A stretch of DNA of 64,000 bases from Rhizobium sp. WYCCWR10014 (GTDB lineage: Bacteria > Pseudomonadota > Alphaproteobacteria > Rhizobiales > Rhizobiaceae), in the NCBI RefSeq assembly GCF_001657485.1, contig NZ_LXFU01000038.1, positions 1-64,000 on the forward strand. Direction: 5' to 3'. Positions 36,846-46,448 of this stretch are shown one piece after another. Positions within the stretch are counted from its first letter, which is position 1, and every line of letters begins with the position of its first letter. The notes under the pieces were generated by a model, which was not told the DNA's origin, made no database searches, and saw nothing but the letters and a program-made list of their open reading frames with translations. The position numbers were made by a program, and so were the translations under genes.

Positions 36846-38459
36846 ATGACATATTCCGACGAAGGTAAAATCAGGCAAACCGTGCTGGAAAACCAGAAGA
36901 CGTTGCGACAACAACTGCGCACGAATTTCGATTTCATCGTATGCGGTGCCGGCTCGAGTGGCTCCGTCGTGGCCGGTCGATTGGCCGAGGACAAGAATGT
37001 CCAGGTTCTTCTCCTTGAGGCCGGCGGAGACGACGCGGAGCCGTCTATTTTGGACCCGGGGCAGTGGCCGCTGAACTTGGGTTCTTCGCGCGACTGGGCG
37101 TTTATGGGCGAGCCTTCTTCTCATCTCAACGGCCGCCGACTTCCCCTCAACATGGGCAAGGTCCTTGGCGGCGGATCCAGCATCAACGTGATGGTCTGGG
37201 CGCGCGGGCACAAGAGTGACTGGGATTATTTTGCCCAGGAGTCCGGCGATACCGCCTGGGGTTACGAATCGGTTCTCAGATACTACCGAAGGATCGAGGA
37301 TTGGCAGGGCAATGCCGACCCCGTCCGCCGGGGAGCGGGCGGACCGGTTTTCGTCGCACAGCCAGTGGCGCCCCAGCCGCTCGCGCATGCAACGCTGGAA
37401 GCTGCCCGTATGGTGGGAATTCCGACCTTCGAAAGCGCCAACGGCGAGATGATGGAAGCAGGCGAGGGGGCCGCAATCGCCGAGCTGCGGATTCACGGCA
37501 ACAAGAGACAATCGGTATTTCGCTCCTACACATACCCCCATATGCATCAGCCCAATCTTACGGTGTTGACGGGTGCGCATGTCACCCGCGTTATCCTTGC
37601 TGGATCGAAGGCGGTTGCCGTAGAGGCCATCGTGGATGACCAACTAATTCGCTTCCGGGCGGGTCGAGAAATCGTTCTTTCACTGGGTGCGGTTCACACG
37701 CCGAAAGTGCTGATGCAGTCGGGGATCGGACCCGAGGCCGAACTCCGTCGACATGGCATCCCGGTCCTCCAAGACCTGCCTGGCGTCGGCGAAAACCATC
37801 AGGATCACATCGCATTTGGCTGCACCTGGGAGTACTCGAAGCCGCAACAGGTTGGCGGTAGTGGATGCGAGGCAGTGCTCTACGCCAGAAGTGATTCTCG
37901 CTTGTCGGCCCCTGATATCATCCAATGCCAGCTTGAGTTTGCCGTTCCGCCGCCGCCGGAAGTCGGGCTCGAAGCTCCTGAGCACGGGTGGTCAATGTTT
38001 GCCGGTCTCGCTCAACCCAAAAGTCGTGGCAGGGTACAGCTGTCGGGACCTGACCACCGCGACCCTGTCGTGATTGCTCCCAATTCGCTGAGCGATCCCG
38101 GCGATCTCGAAACGGCTTTTCGTACGGTCGAGCTCTGCCGAGAACTTGGCAATAGCCAACGTTTTGGCGCATTGGTGAAGCGGGAGGTGATCCCAATGGC
38201 GCGCGATCGCGCTGGCATGGAAAGTTACATCCGCAATTCCGCTGTGACCTACTGGCATCAGTCGTGCACCGCAAAGATGGGCCTGGATTCCATGTCTGTT
38301 GTCGATTCTCGCCTGCGGGTCTACGGAATAGACAACCTGCGCATAGCCGACTCATCAATCATGCCGAAGATCCCTGTCGGAAACACGATGGCTCCGTGCG
38401 TCGTGATCGGCGAGCGCGCCGCCGATCTCCTGAAAGCTGCGCATGGGACGAATGCCTAA
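36846..38459 (+). CDS. GMC-family flavoprotein oxidoreductase (choline dehydrogenase-like)
   Basis: 537 residues. FAD-binding GxGxxG at the start of the domain (FIVCGAGSSGSVVAGRLAED), the GMC-1 signature GKVLGGGSSINVMVWARGH, the GMC-2 region (VVLSLGAVHTPKVLMQSGIG-like stretch at about 275-300), and a C-terminal active-site block with YWHQSCTAKMG and PVGNTMAPCVVIGERAADLL. The family oxidises alcohols or aryl alcohols with FAD. It lies with an FAD monooxygenase 220 bp downstream, between two oppositely oriented IS66 relics. Substrate unknown; aryl-alcohol-type compounds are a reasonable guess. Confidence 0.92.
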   Translation: MTYSDEGKIRQTVLENQKTLRQQLRTNFDFIVCGAGSSGSVVAGRLAEDKNVQVLLLEAGGDDAEPSILDPGQWPLNLGSSRDWAFMGEPSSHLNGRRLPLNMGKVLGGGSSINVMVWARGHKSDWDYFAQESGDTAWGYESVLRYYRRIEDWQGNADPVRRGAGGPVFVAQPVAPQPLAHATLEAARMVGIPTFESANGEMMEAGEGAAIAELRIHGNKRQSVFRSYTYPHMHQPNLTVLTGAHVTRVILAGSKAVAVEAIVDDQLIRFRAGREIVLSLGAVHTPKVLMQSGIGPEAELRRHGIPVLQDLPGVGENHQDHIAFGCTWEYSKPQQVGGSGCEAVLYARSDSRLSAPDIIQCQLEFAVPPPPEVGLEAPEHGWSMFAGLAQPKSRGRVQLSGPDHRDPVVIAPNSLSDPGDLETAFRTVELCRELGNSQRFGALVKREVIPMARDRAGMESYIRNSAVTYWHQSCTAKMGLDSMSVVDSRLRVYGIDNLRIADSSIMPKIPVGNTMAPCVVIGERAADLLKAAHGTNA

Positions 38460-38678
38460 CCGACGGGGGATATGCCGGAATCTCATTCATTTAAGAGTTT
38501 GGCGACTGAGGCGGTGGGTCCGATTTGGAAGAGACATGATCGGGCCACTTTACCGCATGCGAGAAGCCTCCCGCTCTGGAGGCGCCGGCGGACGGATAAC
38601 ATGGGACGGGACCAGGCGGACGGCAACGTCGAATTCCATACCGGCCATACGCAACGCGAACTAGAAAGGTAGTTTTCG

Positions 38679-39794
38679 ATGAAGGTAATCATTGCCGGCG
38701 CCGGCATTGCCGGCTTAGCTGCAGCAAAGGCACTAGAAATCAAAGGCCATCAATGTGAAATCTACGAACAGTCCCTTGGACCGAGGCTCGGTGGAGCAGG
38801 TATCTTCTTGTTGGGGAATGCAACCCGGGCATTGGATCAGTTAGGGGTTCTGGAGCCGCTGGAGGTCAATGGTCGGCGTATCAAGCAACAGTGCATCTTC
38901 TCCTCCGACGGAAAGCTGATCCACGCACTCTCGGCAGAAGATTTCTGGTCGAACTGCGGCCCTTGTCTCGCCATGCCGCGGTCTCGCCTGATCCAGGCCC
39001 TGCTGTCCTCGCTGAAACACACCAGAGTGAACTACGGGAGGGCAATCCTGGCCGCTCACCGGACGTCCGCTGGCATGAGCGCGCTATTGGCTGACGGCAG
39101 CTCAGATGAATGTGACTTGGTTGTCGCGGCGGACGGCGTGAATTCATGGCTTCGTAGAGCCGCCAGCGGCTGCAGACCTCGAGCGTTGGGCATATCATGC
39201 TGGAGAACCGTGACCGACAACACGCCGAACATATCAGCCTGGACGGCTATGCTCGGACGCGGGCGAACCCTCCTGGCAATTCCAGTTACCGCATCCGAGG
39301 TATATTTATACGCAGACTGCCGCACGTCCGAGGTCAACCGCAACACTCTGCAGGACCTCAAGGAGATGTTCGGAGACTTTAGGGCTCCGCTGGGCCAGTT
39401 GATTGCCCGGCTTGACACCTCCGCCGAGATTCACTTCAGCGAGCTTGAAGAGGTCCCCGATTTTAGCACTTTCGACGAAGGTCTAGTCTTCATAGGCGAT
39501 GCCGCACATGCCTGTTCACCCAGCATGGCGCAAGGAGCTGGCATGGCACTTGAAGACGCCCTGGTCCTGGCCGAAGTTGTTTCAAACGGCTCATCCACGG
39601 ACGTGATGAGGCGACGATACCTTCAACACCGGCGACAACGCGTGACATGGGTGCGCCAGCAAGCACGCGCTCGCGACATGTTACGAGGTCTTTCGCCCAT
39701 CGTCAGGAATTTCACGCTCAAACATCTCGGTGATACGCTCTACAAGCGCTCCTATGGGGCATTGAGATCTCCGCTCTTGGACGGTGGAATCTGA
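38679..39794 (+). CDS. FAD-dependent aromatic-ring monooxygenase-like protein
   Basis: 371 residues of the PHBH-type class: N-terminal FAD motif IIAGAGIAGLAAAKALEIKG, a middle DG motif (CDLVVAADGVNSWLRRA), and the second FAD motif LVFIGDAAHACSPSMAQGAG. Such enzymes hydroxylate aromatic acids using NAD(P)H and O2; others act on urate or zeaxanthin. The start ATG has AAAGG nearby. It may form an operon with the upstream GMC gene. Confidence 0.88.
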   Translation: MKVIIAGAGIAGLAAAKALEIKGHQCEIYEQSLGPRLGGAGIFLLGNATRALDQLGVLEPLEVNGRRIKQQCIFSSDGKLIHALSAEDFWSNCGPCLAMPRSRLIQALLSSLKHTRVNYGRAILAAHRTSAGMSALLADGSSDECDLVVAADGVNSWLRRAASGCRPRALGISCWRTVTDNTPNISAWTAMLGRGRTLLAIPVTASEVYLYADCRTSEVNRNTLQDLKEMFGDFRAPLGQLIARLDTSAEIHFSELEEVPDFSTFDEGLVFIGDAAHACSPSMAQGAGMALEDALVLAEVVSNGSSTDVMRRRYLQHRRQRVTWVRQQARARDMLRGLSPIVRNFTLKHLGDTLYKRSYGALRSPLLDGGI

Positions 39795-40099
39795 AAAGCG
39801 CGGCTGATGATGGCTGGTTTTAAGGTGGTCGGCCCGTCTCCTGTGCAATGGCAGAAGTCGGGAGCGACCACACGTTGATGGCATTTACCATATGATCATA
39901 TGTCGACGGCGGCTTATCTCTCAGACCGCGCTGGCGGGAGGCGATCGTCAGCAGATGGGGCGGGAGCGCTCGAGAACTCTACCGTAAGAACGGCGCGATG
40001 TTCCAGGACTCGATTGTCGCCAAGCTCTCGGAGAGCCAGAAGGAGGGCGGACATGTCCGCCGATCTGAATCCGGATCTGATGAGTCTGCCAAAGAGCAT
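39795..40099. other. Gap before the IS66 relic
   Basis: About 300 bp; only short frames. A palindrome-like CATATGATCATATG occurs near 39888-39901, beside which a short frame starts; significance unknown. Confidence 0.35.
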
Positions 40100-40568
40100 C
40101 AAGATCGGTTTCGCGCTCTTCCGCCAAACGGATCGGTGAACTGTATCGGATCGAGGCCGAGTTGCGCTGCCTTCATCCTGAGGCTCGCAACGCCGGGTGA
40201 CAGCAACGTCTGCCCCGCTAATCGCCAACATGCAGGCATCGCTCATCCATCACTGTGCGCGTATCGCGACCAGTCCCCACTCGGCGAGGCCTTGACCTAC
40301 ATTGCAAAATACTGGGAGGGACTGAAGCTCTTCCTGACCGACGGCCGTATCGAGATCTACAATAACAGAGTCGAGCGCACCATTCGGCCGGAGAATGCCC
40401 TCTTTGCGGGGCACGATGCTGGAACCGAGAACGGGGCGACCAGCGCCCTGCAAGCTAAACCATGTCGAGCCGCGCGCCGATTTTACCGCCACGCTCACTG
40501 CCATCATCAACGGCCACAAGCAAAGCCAGATTGAGGGTCTCTTGCCGTGGAATTATGCCTCACAGTGA
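40100..40568 (+). pseudogene. IS66 tnpC C-terminal remnant
   Basis: Segments of the IS66 TnpC transposase are read in successive frames on the plus strand: KRIGELYRIEAELRCLHPEA near 40126; SPLGEALTYIAKYWEGLKLF then DGRIEIYNNRVERTIRPENA and LFAGHDAGTENGA; then LTAIINGHKQSQIEGLLPWN ending at the stop at 40568. The catalytic DDE Glu region is present, but frameshifts break it at several points. Orientation is opposite to the relic at 35 kb. Confidence 0.8.
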
Positions 40569-40827
40569 TATCTGCCAGGCCGATGAGAGTCCCCTGCGGG
40601 AATGGTCCATGGGCTTCGAAGACTGCCGCCGTGAGTGTGGACGGCAGCTTCGCCAATAGCGGCAGCGCAGACACGATGCTGGGCGGTTGTGACTCGTTCT
40701 GCATTTCTATCGGGCCCGAAGTGGCTCTCTTCGGACTGATGATAGCCCTGCTTTTCAATCAATGTCGGGCCGAATGCGCGTATGCTGCTTTCAGAAAGGT
40801 TTTGGATGACCGACAGAGTTGCGGCGC

Positions 40828-41328
40828 TCAGGTTGTCGGTCGAGGAGACATGACGGAATAGATGTTTTCAAAAGGCGGCGGGCCAACAATCGTGGAGCCC
40901 CCACTTTTGGCCGATTCTGCGATAGCGGCCAGATCGCCACCATCCATTGAACCGATGAGCCTGAACGCTTCTTCCATATGACCGGGGGAGAAAATGATTA
41001 GCATTCGGACTCGGCTGTCGGAGATATTGCACCAGGCATGGGGAGTCCCCCTCTTTACCGTTGCAGAATCCCCGGTCGACAGAGTCGAGCTCTCGTCACC
41101 ATTGGTGAGATGAACGTTGCCTTCTAGAACGATGAAGTGTTCCTCCTCATTGGCATGCGTGTGCACCGGTACACCGTTACGTGAATCGGCAGTCACCTCG
41201 ATCATCGTGTAAAGGCCTCCCGTCTCCTTGACGGAGGTACGGATCGTAAATCTCTCTCCGGGGGTTACCTCCCACCATTCATTGAGATCAGTGCTGCTTT
41301 TCGACAGCGTACTTACCAAAGTTTTCAT
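40828..41328 (-). CDS. Cupin-domain protein
   Basis: 166 residues with one cupin barrel in the middle: GVPVHTHANEEEHFIVLEGN (metal-binding His-x-His and Glu), LSTGDSATVKRGTPHAWCNI (second motif with His). Single-domain cupins of this type include dioxygenases, isomerases and sensors; no substrate can be read. A VirG-box-like site lies 94 bp upstream in the same orientation, so it may be co-induced with the P450 genes. Confidence 0.85.
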   Translation of the reverse strand: MKTLVSTLSKSSTDLNEWWEVTPGERFTIRTSVKETGGLYTMIEVTADSRNGVPVHTHANEEEHFIVLEGNVHLTNGDESSTLSTGDSATVKRGTPHAWCNISDSRVRMLIIFSPGHMEEAFRLIGSMDGGDLAAIAESAKSGGSTIVGPPPFENIYSVMSPRPTT

Positions 41329-41422
41329 GCGTATTGCCCTTCGATTATTGCATGCCTGTGCGTCAGGCTAATTTTATTTGAAGGCTCCGCGTTGTATGTT
41401 GGTTACAGTACTCGTCCCTCAG

Positions 41423-41436
41423 GTTTCCATTGTAAC
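41423..41436 (-). promoter_or_regulatory. VirG-box-like site upstream of the cupin gene
   Basis: The minus strand reads GTTACAATGGAAAC, 13 of 14 to RTTDCAWWTGHAAY. It is 94 bp before the cupin ATG. The rest of the 41329-41716 interval shows no gene. Confidence 0.55.
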
Positions 41437-41716
41437 CTCTGTCCAAACAAGATTAGAGCGAGGAAGCCAGAAAGTGGCAGAACGTCGCCTACGATGTGTT
41501 TCGTCTTTAAGAAGGCGAACGGCAATCGAAATGCTGCTGAAACGTCCTCTCCGACAATAATCAGAAGACACCTATGCGAGGACACGCATAAGGCCTGACC
41601 AATGAAGGGCGGCGTCACGAAGTCGATCGGCGGGTGAGTATCATGAGAAAGGCGCCATCGCGCCTTGCTGCGAGGCGGTTCCGGCACCAGGACGCAACGG
41701 TGACCCTACACACGAG

Positions 41717-41935
41717 ATGACAAGGAGGTCAGAAGCAAGTTCACAGGCAATTGCCCCGCAACGCGATGAAGGTCACGAACAGCGTTTCAAAGCTGGGCAG
41801 GGATATCACGACGACGAGGCGTTGTGGCGAAAAGGCATCGTTGCGGCACTCCTGTTCTGCATCATAGCGGTGCTCTACTTTGCACTATTTTCCGTCATGC
41901 AGGTTGCTCAGATGCCCGTCTACGAGCATCCGTAG
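41717..41935 (+). CDS. Small C-terminally anchored membrane protein (family member 1)
   Basis: 72 residues: a charged N-terminal half with no structure, then one hydrophobic segment near the C-terminus (IVAALLFCIIAVLYFALFSV) and a short tail (PVYEHP). The hydrophobic part and tail resemble those of the protein at 53917-54264 (LFC, then a Tyr and a repeated Leu/Val pattern). Function unknown. The ribosome site before ATG 41717 is weak. Confidence 0.5.
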   Translation: MTRRSEASSQAIAPQRDEGHEQRFKAGQGYHDDEALWRKGIVAALLFCIIAVLYFALFSVMQVAQMPVYEHP

Positions 41936-42217
41936 CTGGCACCCCATCCTCTCGAGCCGCATGCTGCGTCGAGCGGAGCTTCACCCCGATTCGGTCCGCC
42001 ATCAAGGCTCCTCCACCTCTGTTTTTAACCATGACAGACGACCTACGACAGCGTTCTCTGTAACGGACTCGACCGCCGGGATTTCACTCGCTTGCTACAA
42101 GTGCAGCGGTTTTTCGACCCCCACACATTTGATGGCGCAGATGGTCGATAGCGGAAACTCATCACCAGCACGCTTTTGCCCGTGTGGATCATTGTTGAAT
42201 CAACATCGGGGATAACG

Positions 42218-42379
42218 ATGCGAATTATTCAACCAACACCCTTGTCGGAATTGAAGCGACTTGTTGCAGCGTTCCGCCGTCGGCGAAAGATTCAGAAGGC
42301 GATCGCCGAACTCAAGGAACTGGAAGACTTCATGCTCCTTGATATAGGATCTGGCGAAGCGACATTGAACGGTCCGTGA
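42218..42379 (+). CDS. DUF1127-like small protein
   Basis: 53 residues from ATG 42218. The segment RRRRKIQKAIAELKELEDFM then LLDIG follows the DUF1127 pattern (arginine-rich start, Leu-Asp-Ile-Gly end), though shorter. May be a small regulator or a degraded member. Compare the larger DUF1127 protein at 12467-12814. Confidence 0.5.
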   Translation: MRIIQPTPLSELKRLVAAFRRRRKIQKAIAELKELEDFMLLDIGSGEATLNGP

Positions 42380-42639
42380 GCAATGGCAGCTGCGACGATA
42401 TCACTCGTTTGGAGTGACTTTGCGATGTCTGTGCCGGCAATGCGATGCCGACCAGGTCGGGGCCAGGACAGGGGGCGGGGCGCCTCAGCTTTCACGTTTG
42501 CAAGCTTTCCTTTGTGCCGACAAGGCGACGGGCGACTATTCATTGTTGAGAAATAGCGACGCGGCGAAAGACAAGTGACTTCCAGACTAGGCATTTGACA
42601 GTTGGGGGTCTCCCGCGCGCATTCAACGCTCGGGAGATT

Positions 42640-44676
42640 TCATTGGGTTCGCTGGGATCCCGATCGTTGCCGGGTCGAAGACCGAACTTGTGGGACGCTC
42701 TCCATAAGTCCCTCTCTGATTGCGTCGGCCAGCGCTCTCGAGCTCCAAGGCTCTCGGAGTAAAGTGAAGCGCAAAGCAGAGGCGGCATTCAAAATCTCTG
42801 CGTTTCCGCCGTGTAGTATCAAGACGACAGGCGAGCCGCGGGCCATTTTCTCGATATCGCGCGCCGAGTGGCTTGGTGGGATTGACCGCACGTCAATCAT
42901 GATCATGTCGGGGATCTGAGTGGATAACCATTCCTCCATCATGCCGATATCCGAGAACCCGACGGGCTCGTAGCCAAGCGCCGCAATCTTCTCTTCATGC
43001 ATCGCCAGATCACGGCAATGAGGCTCCACGAGAGCAATAAGCTGGCCATCCCCTAGCATCACGTGCGGAGCAACGAAAAATTGACTGGTGGGCGTTGGCG
43101 GAAGTGCCGAATGGGGAAAATAGACTTCAAAGGACGTACCCATTCCAGGACTGCTCGTGACGTTGATCCGTCCGTCCATCGCAGTGACCAGACCGTGGAC
43201 AGCCGCCAAGCCGAGCCCGGTGCCGCCAATGGCCGCCTTCGTGGTGAAAAATGGTTCAAAGATATGAGGTAGCGTTTCCGGAGAAATACCGCTTCCATTA
43301 TCCGCGATACAGACACGAACATATTTGCCAGACTGGAGGAGTCCTAGAAAAAGAGATCTTACACTTTCGACAAGGACGACATCGACATTGATGTCCACTC
43401 TTACGTGGCCGCTTGAGGCCTCCCACGCATTTTTACAGAGATTCATAGCCACTTGCTGGAGTTCGACGGGATGACCAAGCATTATGCAGTCGTCGTTGGA
43501 CGCTAGGGGCGCGTTTACCTCCAGGTTTGGTAGGGATGCCGAGATGAGCGGGAGCGCGTCGCGAATTGCTTCTACCAAGTTGATTGGTCTCCTTTCCTGC
43601 TCGCGACTGCGGCTCAAGGTCAGGATCTGGTTCACTATGAACTCCGCTCGTCTCGCAGTTAACATCATTTCCTGAAGGTAGTGTTCCACATTCTGGCCTT
43701 CGCCGGCGCGTTGCAGCGCCATCTCACCGTATCCAAGCAGCGCACCGAGGATATTGTTGAATTCATGCGCGATGCCGCCCGCCAAAGTACCGACGGCCTG
43801 GACGCGCTCTGCGTGATTGAGGCGCCTTTCGAGATCTTCACGGTTTTTTCGCTTGCAGTGGTCGACCGCAGTTTGAATAAGGCCTGACAGGGATGCGCAC
43901 AGCAGAAGGATCTCATCTTCACTGAACGCCTGTCGGGGCTTGCGATAGGCCATCTGCAAAATACCGATACGCCCCAGCGGTGTCGTAACTGCTGCTGCAA
44001 CCTGCGTAGTCACCCTGCCCCTGATGACCCAGTCTTGCATCCTCCCGAGGTCGACGAAGTGGAATGCGGCTTGCTCTCCGTCCGCCTGCTTTGTTCCCAC
44101 ACGTTTCAAGAAGTCAGCTTTGACTTCCGGCTCAGTAGGAGGTGGGGATCGCGCACTGAGAAATTCTTCGACGGTGACGCCGGTGCGCGGCTCGACGATT
44201 TCGAGCCTGAGCTCATCCGCTCCGAAATATTGCGCGAATTCCGTCAGAACTCTCGTTGCCACGACACCGAACTCGCCTCTTGTGAGGTTATCATCAAATG
44301 CCCGTTCAAACCTGTTCAACAGCGACTGGCTTTCCAGCAATCGATTGATGGACCGGGCCTGGCTTCTGCCCCAGAACGTCAAGATTGACGCATAGGCGCA
44401 GAGGAGAGCTGATAGAGTAGCGTATGCGACAGGCGAAAAGGGGGAGACGCTCACAAGGACACCGCAGTATTTGCAATCCGTCATGAGCACATGGCCTGAT
44501 GCCAACAATGCGAAAAGCAAGGCACCGAAAAGACTAATGAGAATTTTCAATGAATTATCGACTGTCGGTTTTGCGGTCATCGCATTAGGCCAAATTCTCG
44601 GCATCTCATATTTGCTCATACGGGGGGGTGGAGATTGAAGGTGTGTATTCGGAAACTTCGAGATGCCATGTTTCAC
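42640..44676 (-). CDS. VirA-related histidine kinase without the periplasmic sensor domain
   Basis: 678 residues from GTG 44676 (ATGs at 44619 and nearby are alternatives). Two hydrophobic helices (about 43-65 and 83-102) enclose a short loop containing CKYC. A GAF-like linker follows (about 125-265), then the VirA-type kinase core: GTLAGGIAHEFNNILGALLG (His about 304), LCKNAWEASSGH, ADNGSGIS, GGTGLGLAAVHG. The C-terminus is a VirA-type receiver-like domain (EKIAALGYEPVGF) with a central Asp (MIMIDVR) but no Lys (LREPW). It lacks the VirA periplasmic domain. No response-regulator gene is adjacent, so crosstalk with the VirG-like protein at 29.5 kb is possible. Confidence 0.87.
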   Translation of the reverse strand: MKHGISKFPNTHLQSPPPRMSKYEMPRIWPNAMTAKPTVDNSLKILISLFGALLFALLASGHVLMTDCKYCGVLVSVSPFSPVAYATLSALLCAYASILTFWGRSQARSINRLLESQSLLNRFERAFDDNLTRGEFGVVATRVLTEFAQYFGADELRLEIVEPRTGVTVEEFLSARSPPPTEPEVKADFLKRVGTKQADGEQAAFHFVDLGRMQDWVIRGRVTTQVAAAVTTPLGRIGILQMAYRKPRQAFSEDEILLLCASLSGLIQTAVDHCKRKNREDLERRLNHAERVQAVGTLAGGIAHEFNNILGALLGYGEMALQRAGEGQNVEHYLQEMMLTARRAEFIVNQILTLSRSREQERRPINLVEAIRDALPLISASLPNLEVNAPLASNDDCIMLGHPVELQQVAMNLCKNAWEASSGHVRVDINVDVVLVESVRSLFLGLLQSGKYVRVCIADNGSGISPETLPHIFEPFFTTKAAIGGTGLGLAAVHGLVTAMDGRINVTSSPGMGTSFEVYFPHSALPPTPTSQFFVAPHVMLGDGQLIALVEPHCRDLAMHEEKIAALGYEPVGFSDIGMMEEWLSTQIPDMIMIDVRSIPPSHSARDIEKMARGSPVVLILHGGNAEILNAASALRFTLLREPWSSRALADAIREGLMESVPQVRSSTRQRSGSQRTQ

Positions 44677-45144
44677 CGATCCCCCAACCGTGCTCTTGCC
44701 CTGCGCCGCCTGCCAACGGACCCCACGGCAACCATTTCGACGTTTAAGGTACGCCCGCTGAAGTAATCAGGTGCGCTTTGCCTAGCTAAGGCATTGAAGC
44801 CCCGACGCTGCGATTCGTTGCGAGCCTTTTCAACTCGCCTTACCGAATAATCCTTCAATCGAAAGATTGAACCACAACGGCAATGCACCAAGGCTCGAGC
44901 TGAACGCGTCGAGCGTCACGCACGGAGGCCAATGCAGAGTTTTGAGCCATCGCGACGGCCGTAAAGGGCTTACGGCGTCACGATCGAATGCGCTGATGAA
45001 AGGCGCCTGCCGGACTGTCTCAACGAGGCGCAAGACCGCCCCCCCGTAGCACTGGCCGAGACACAAACATCACGGTTTTGCTGTCAAGCACGGCTACCAT
45101 AGACGAACTGCATCGCCTGCGCCTCGCGACTGGTCGAGGCTCTT
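44677..45144. other. Gene-free interval
   Basis: About 470 bp without a supported gene, between the kinase and P450-2. Confidence 0.4.
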
Positions 45145-46341
45145 TCAAGTCCAGCGAGCCTCCAATTCGTCGACCTGCCTGATGCCCGCGTGTCCATGAA
45201 CGTTAAGTTGTTGACCTGCGGGCAGGAGACGATGTCGGGATCCGATCAGCGCACGAAGCGCCTCTTCGAGCTCCAGTTGCGCCAAAGCCTGTCCCAAACA
45301 CCGGTGCGGGCCATCGCCATAGACAGGATGCCAGCGAGGGCGTTCCCGATACAGATCGAACCGCTTCGGATCGGCGAAAGCTTCGGGATCGCGCAGCGCT
45401 GACATGGTCGACAGTAGCAATACACTGCCGCTTGGTATGAAATGCTGATCCAATTCGATGTCGCGAACAACAAGCCTCGGAATAGAGGCTACGGCAGGCT
45501 CGACTCGCAATGCCTCCGCGACGGCAGGAACGATCAGATTCTCATCCTTGCGAAGCGCTTCCCACAGATCTGCTCTTTCGAGAAGCAGCCCGGTCTGGAT
45601 CACGATAGCAGCGCGTGTCGTATCCGTACCGCCAATAACAATGGACACAAGCTGCATGATGGCCTCCATCGCAGACAGATTAGCGTCCTGATCGACGCTC
45701 GCGACATATTCGGATATGAAATCGCCTTTCGGCGATCTGCGCCGGTCAGCAATCAGATCTGAGCAATAGGCCTCGAGCTCGCGTGCGGCCACCTCAATAC
45801 TCGGTATGTCCTCGTCCGTCCAAGAGGTCGTCAATATCTTTGATACACGATAAGCGATCGACGTGAACAAGGGAACATCGGAAGAATCAATGCCAAGTAT
45901 TCCGGCAAGCGTGATCGACGGTATCGCAGACGCATAATCATCGCGCAGCCTAAGCTTATCGCCATCCAACCTGCGGCTCGCCAAATCTTCTGCGAGCAGG
46001 CGTACGTCTCGGCGAATGCCTTCCATCATACGAAACGAAAAGCACTTCGCCAGCGGCTGCCGTCTGCGTCGATGGGTCTCGTCATTAGAAAACAGCATGC
46101 TGTTTGAAAGGAGATCCATAATTGGCCCCCCAGAGATCCCGCGCGCCGCCAGCAGCTCAGTCTCCACTTGTTTTGTCCTTGGATCTTTTGCCAGCGCTTG
46201 AACATCGGACGCGCGCAAAACAAGGTAAGCGCCATCTTCCCGTCGCACGAACGGCAAGGAAGGGCGATATGTTGCGAAAGTGTCGTGAGGCTGGATATTT
46301 AAATCGGCAAAGCTCAAAGTCGGAGGGAGGACGGATGGCAT
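45145..46341 (-). CDS. Cytochrome P450 (P450-2)
   Basis: 398 residues from MPSVLPPTLSFADLNI (the frame is open 22 codons upstream). Heme loop VYGDGPHRC (Cys about 348), K-helix ExxR in AEALR, I-helix IGGTDTTR. It is paralogous to P450-1, sharing an unusual stretch around LSTMSALRDPEAFADPKRFD. No ferredoxin gene is adjacent. A 13/14 VirG-box-like site lies 93 bp upstream. VirH1 and VirH2 in Agrobacterium are also a pair of P450s under VirG control, which makes the VirH comparison attractive but unproven. Confidence 0.93.
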   Translation of the reverse strand: MPSVLPPTLSFADLNIQPHDTFATYRPSLPFVRREDGAYLVLRASDVQALAKDPRTKQVETELLAARGISGGPIMDLLSNSMLFSNDETHRRRRQPLAKCFSFRMMEGIRRDVRLLAEDLASRRLDGDKLRLRDDYASAIPSITLAGILGIDSSDVPLFTSIAYRVSKILTTSWTDEDIPSIEVAARELEAYCSDLIADRRRSPKGDFISEYVASVDQDANLSAMEAIMQLVSIVIGGTDTTRAAIVIQTGLLLERADLWEALRKDENLIVPAVAEALRVEPAVASIPRLVVRDIELDQHFIPSGSVLLLSTMSALRDPEAFADPKRFDLYRERPRWHPVYGDGPHRCLGQALAQLELEEALRALIGSRHRLLPAGQQLNVHGHAGIRQVDELEARWT

Positions 46342-46434
46342 CACGGTAGTTTTGGTCAATGGCTGGTCCTTAGCAGGGAAAGCACCATGTTGCCGTCTGC
46401 GCCACATGCGCCGATTTCAATTTGTCCGGAAGCG

Positions 46435-46448
46435 GTTACAAATGTCAC
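46435..46448 (-). promoter_or_regulatory. VirG-box-like site upstream of P450-2
   Basis: The sequence is GTGACATTTGTAAC on the minus strand, 13 of 14 to RTTDCAWWTGHAAY, and almost dyad-symmetric (13/14 on the plus strand as well). It is 93 bp before the chosen ATG. Confidence 0.55.
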
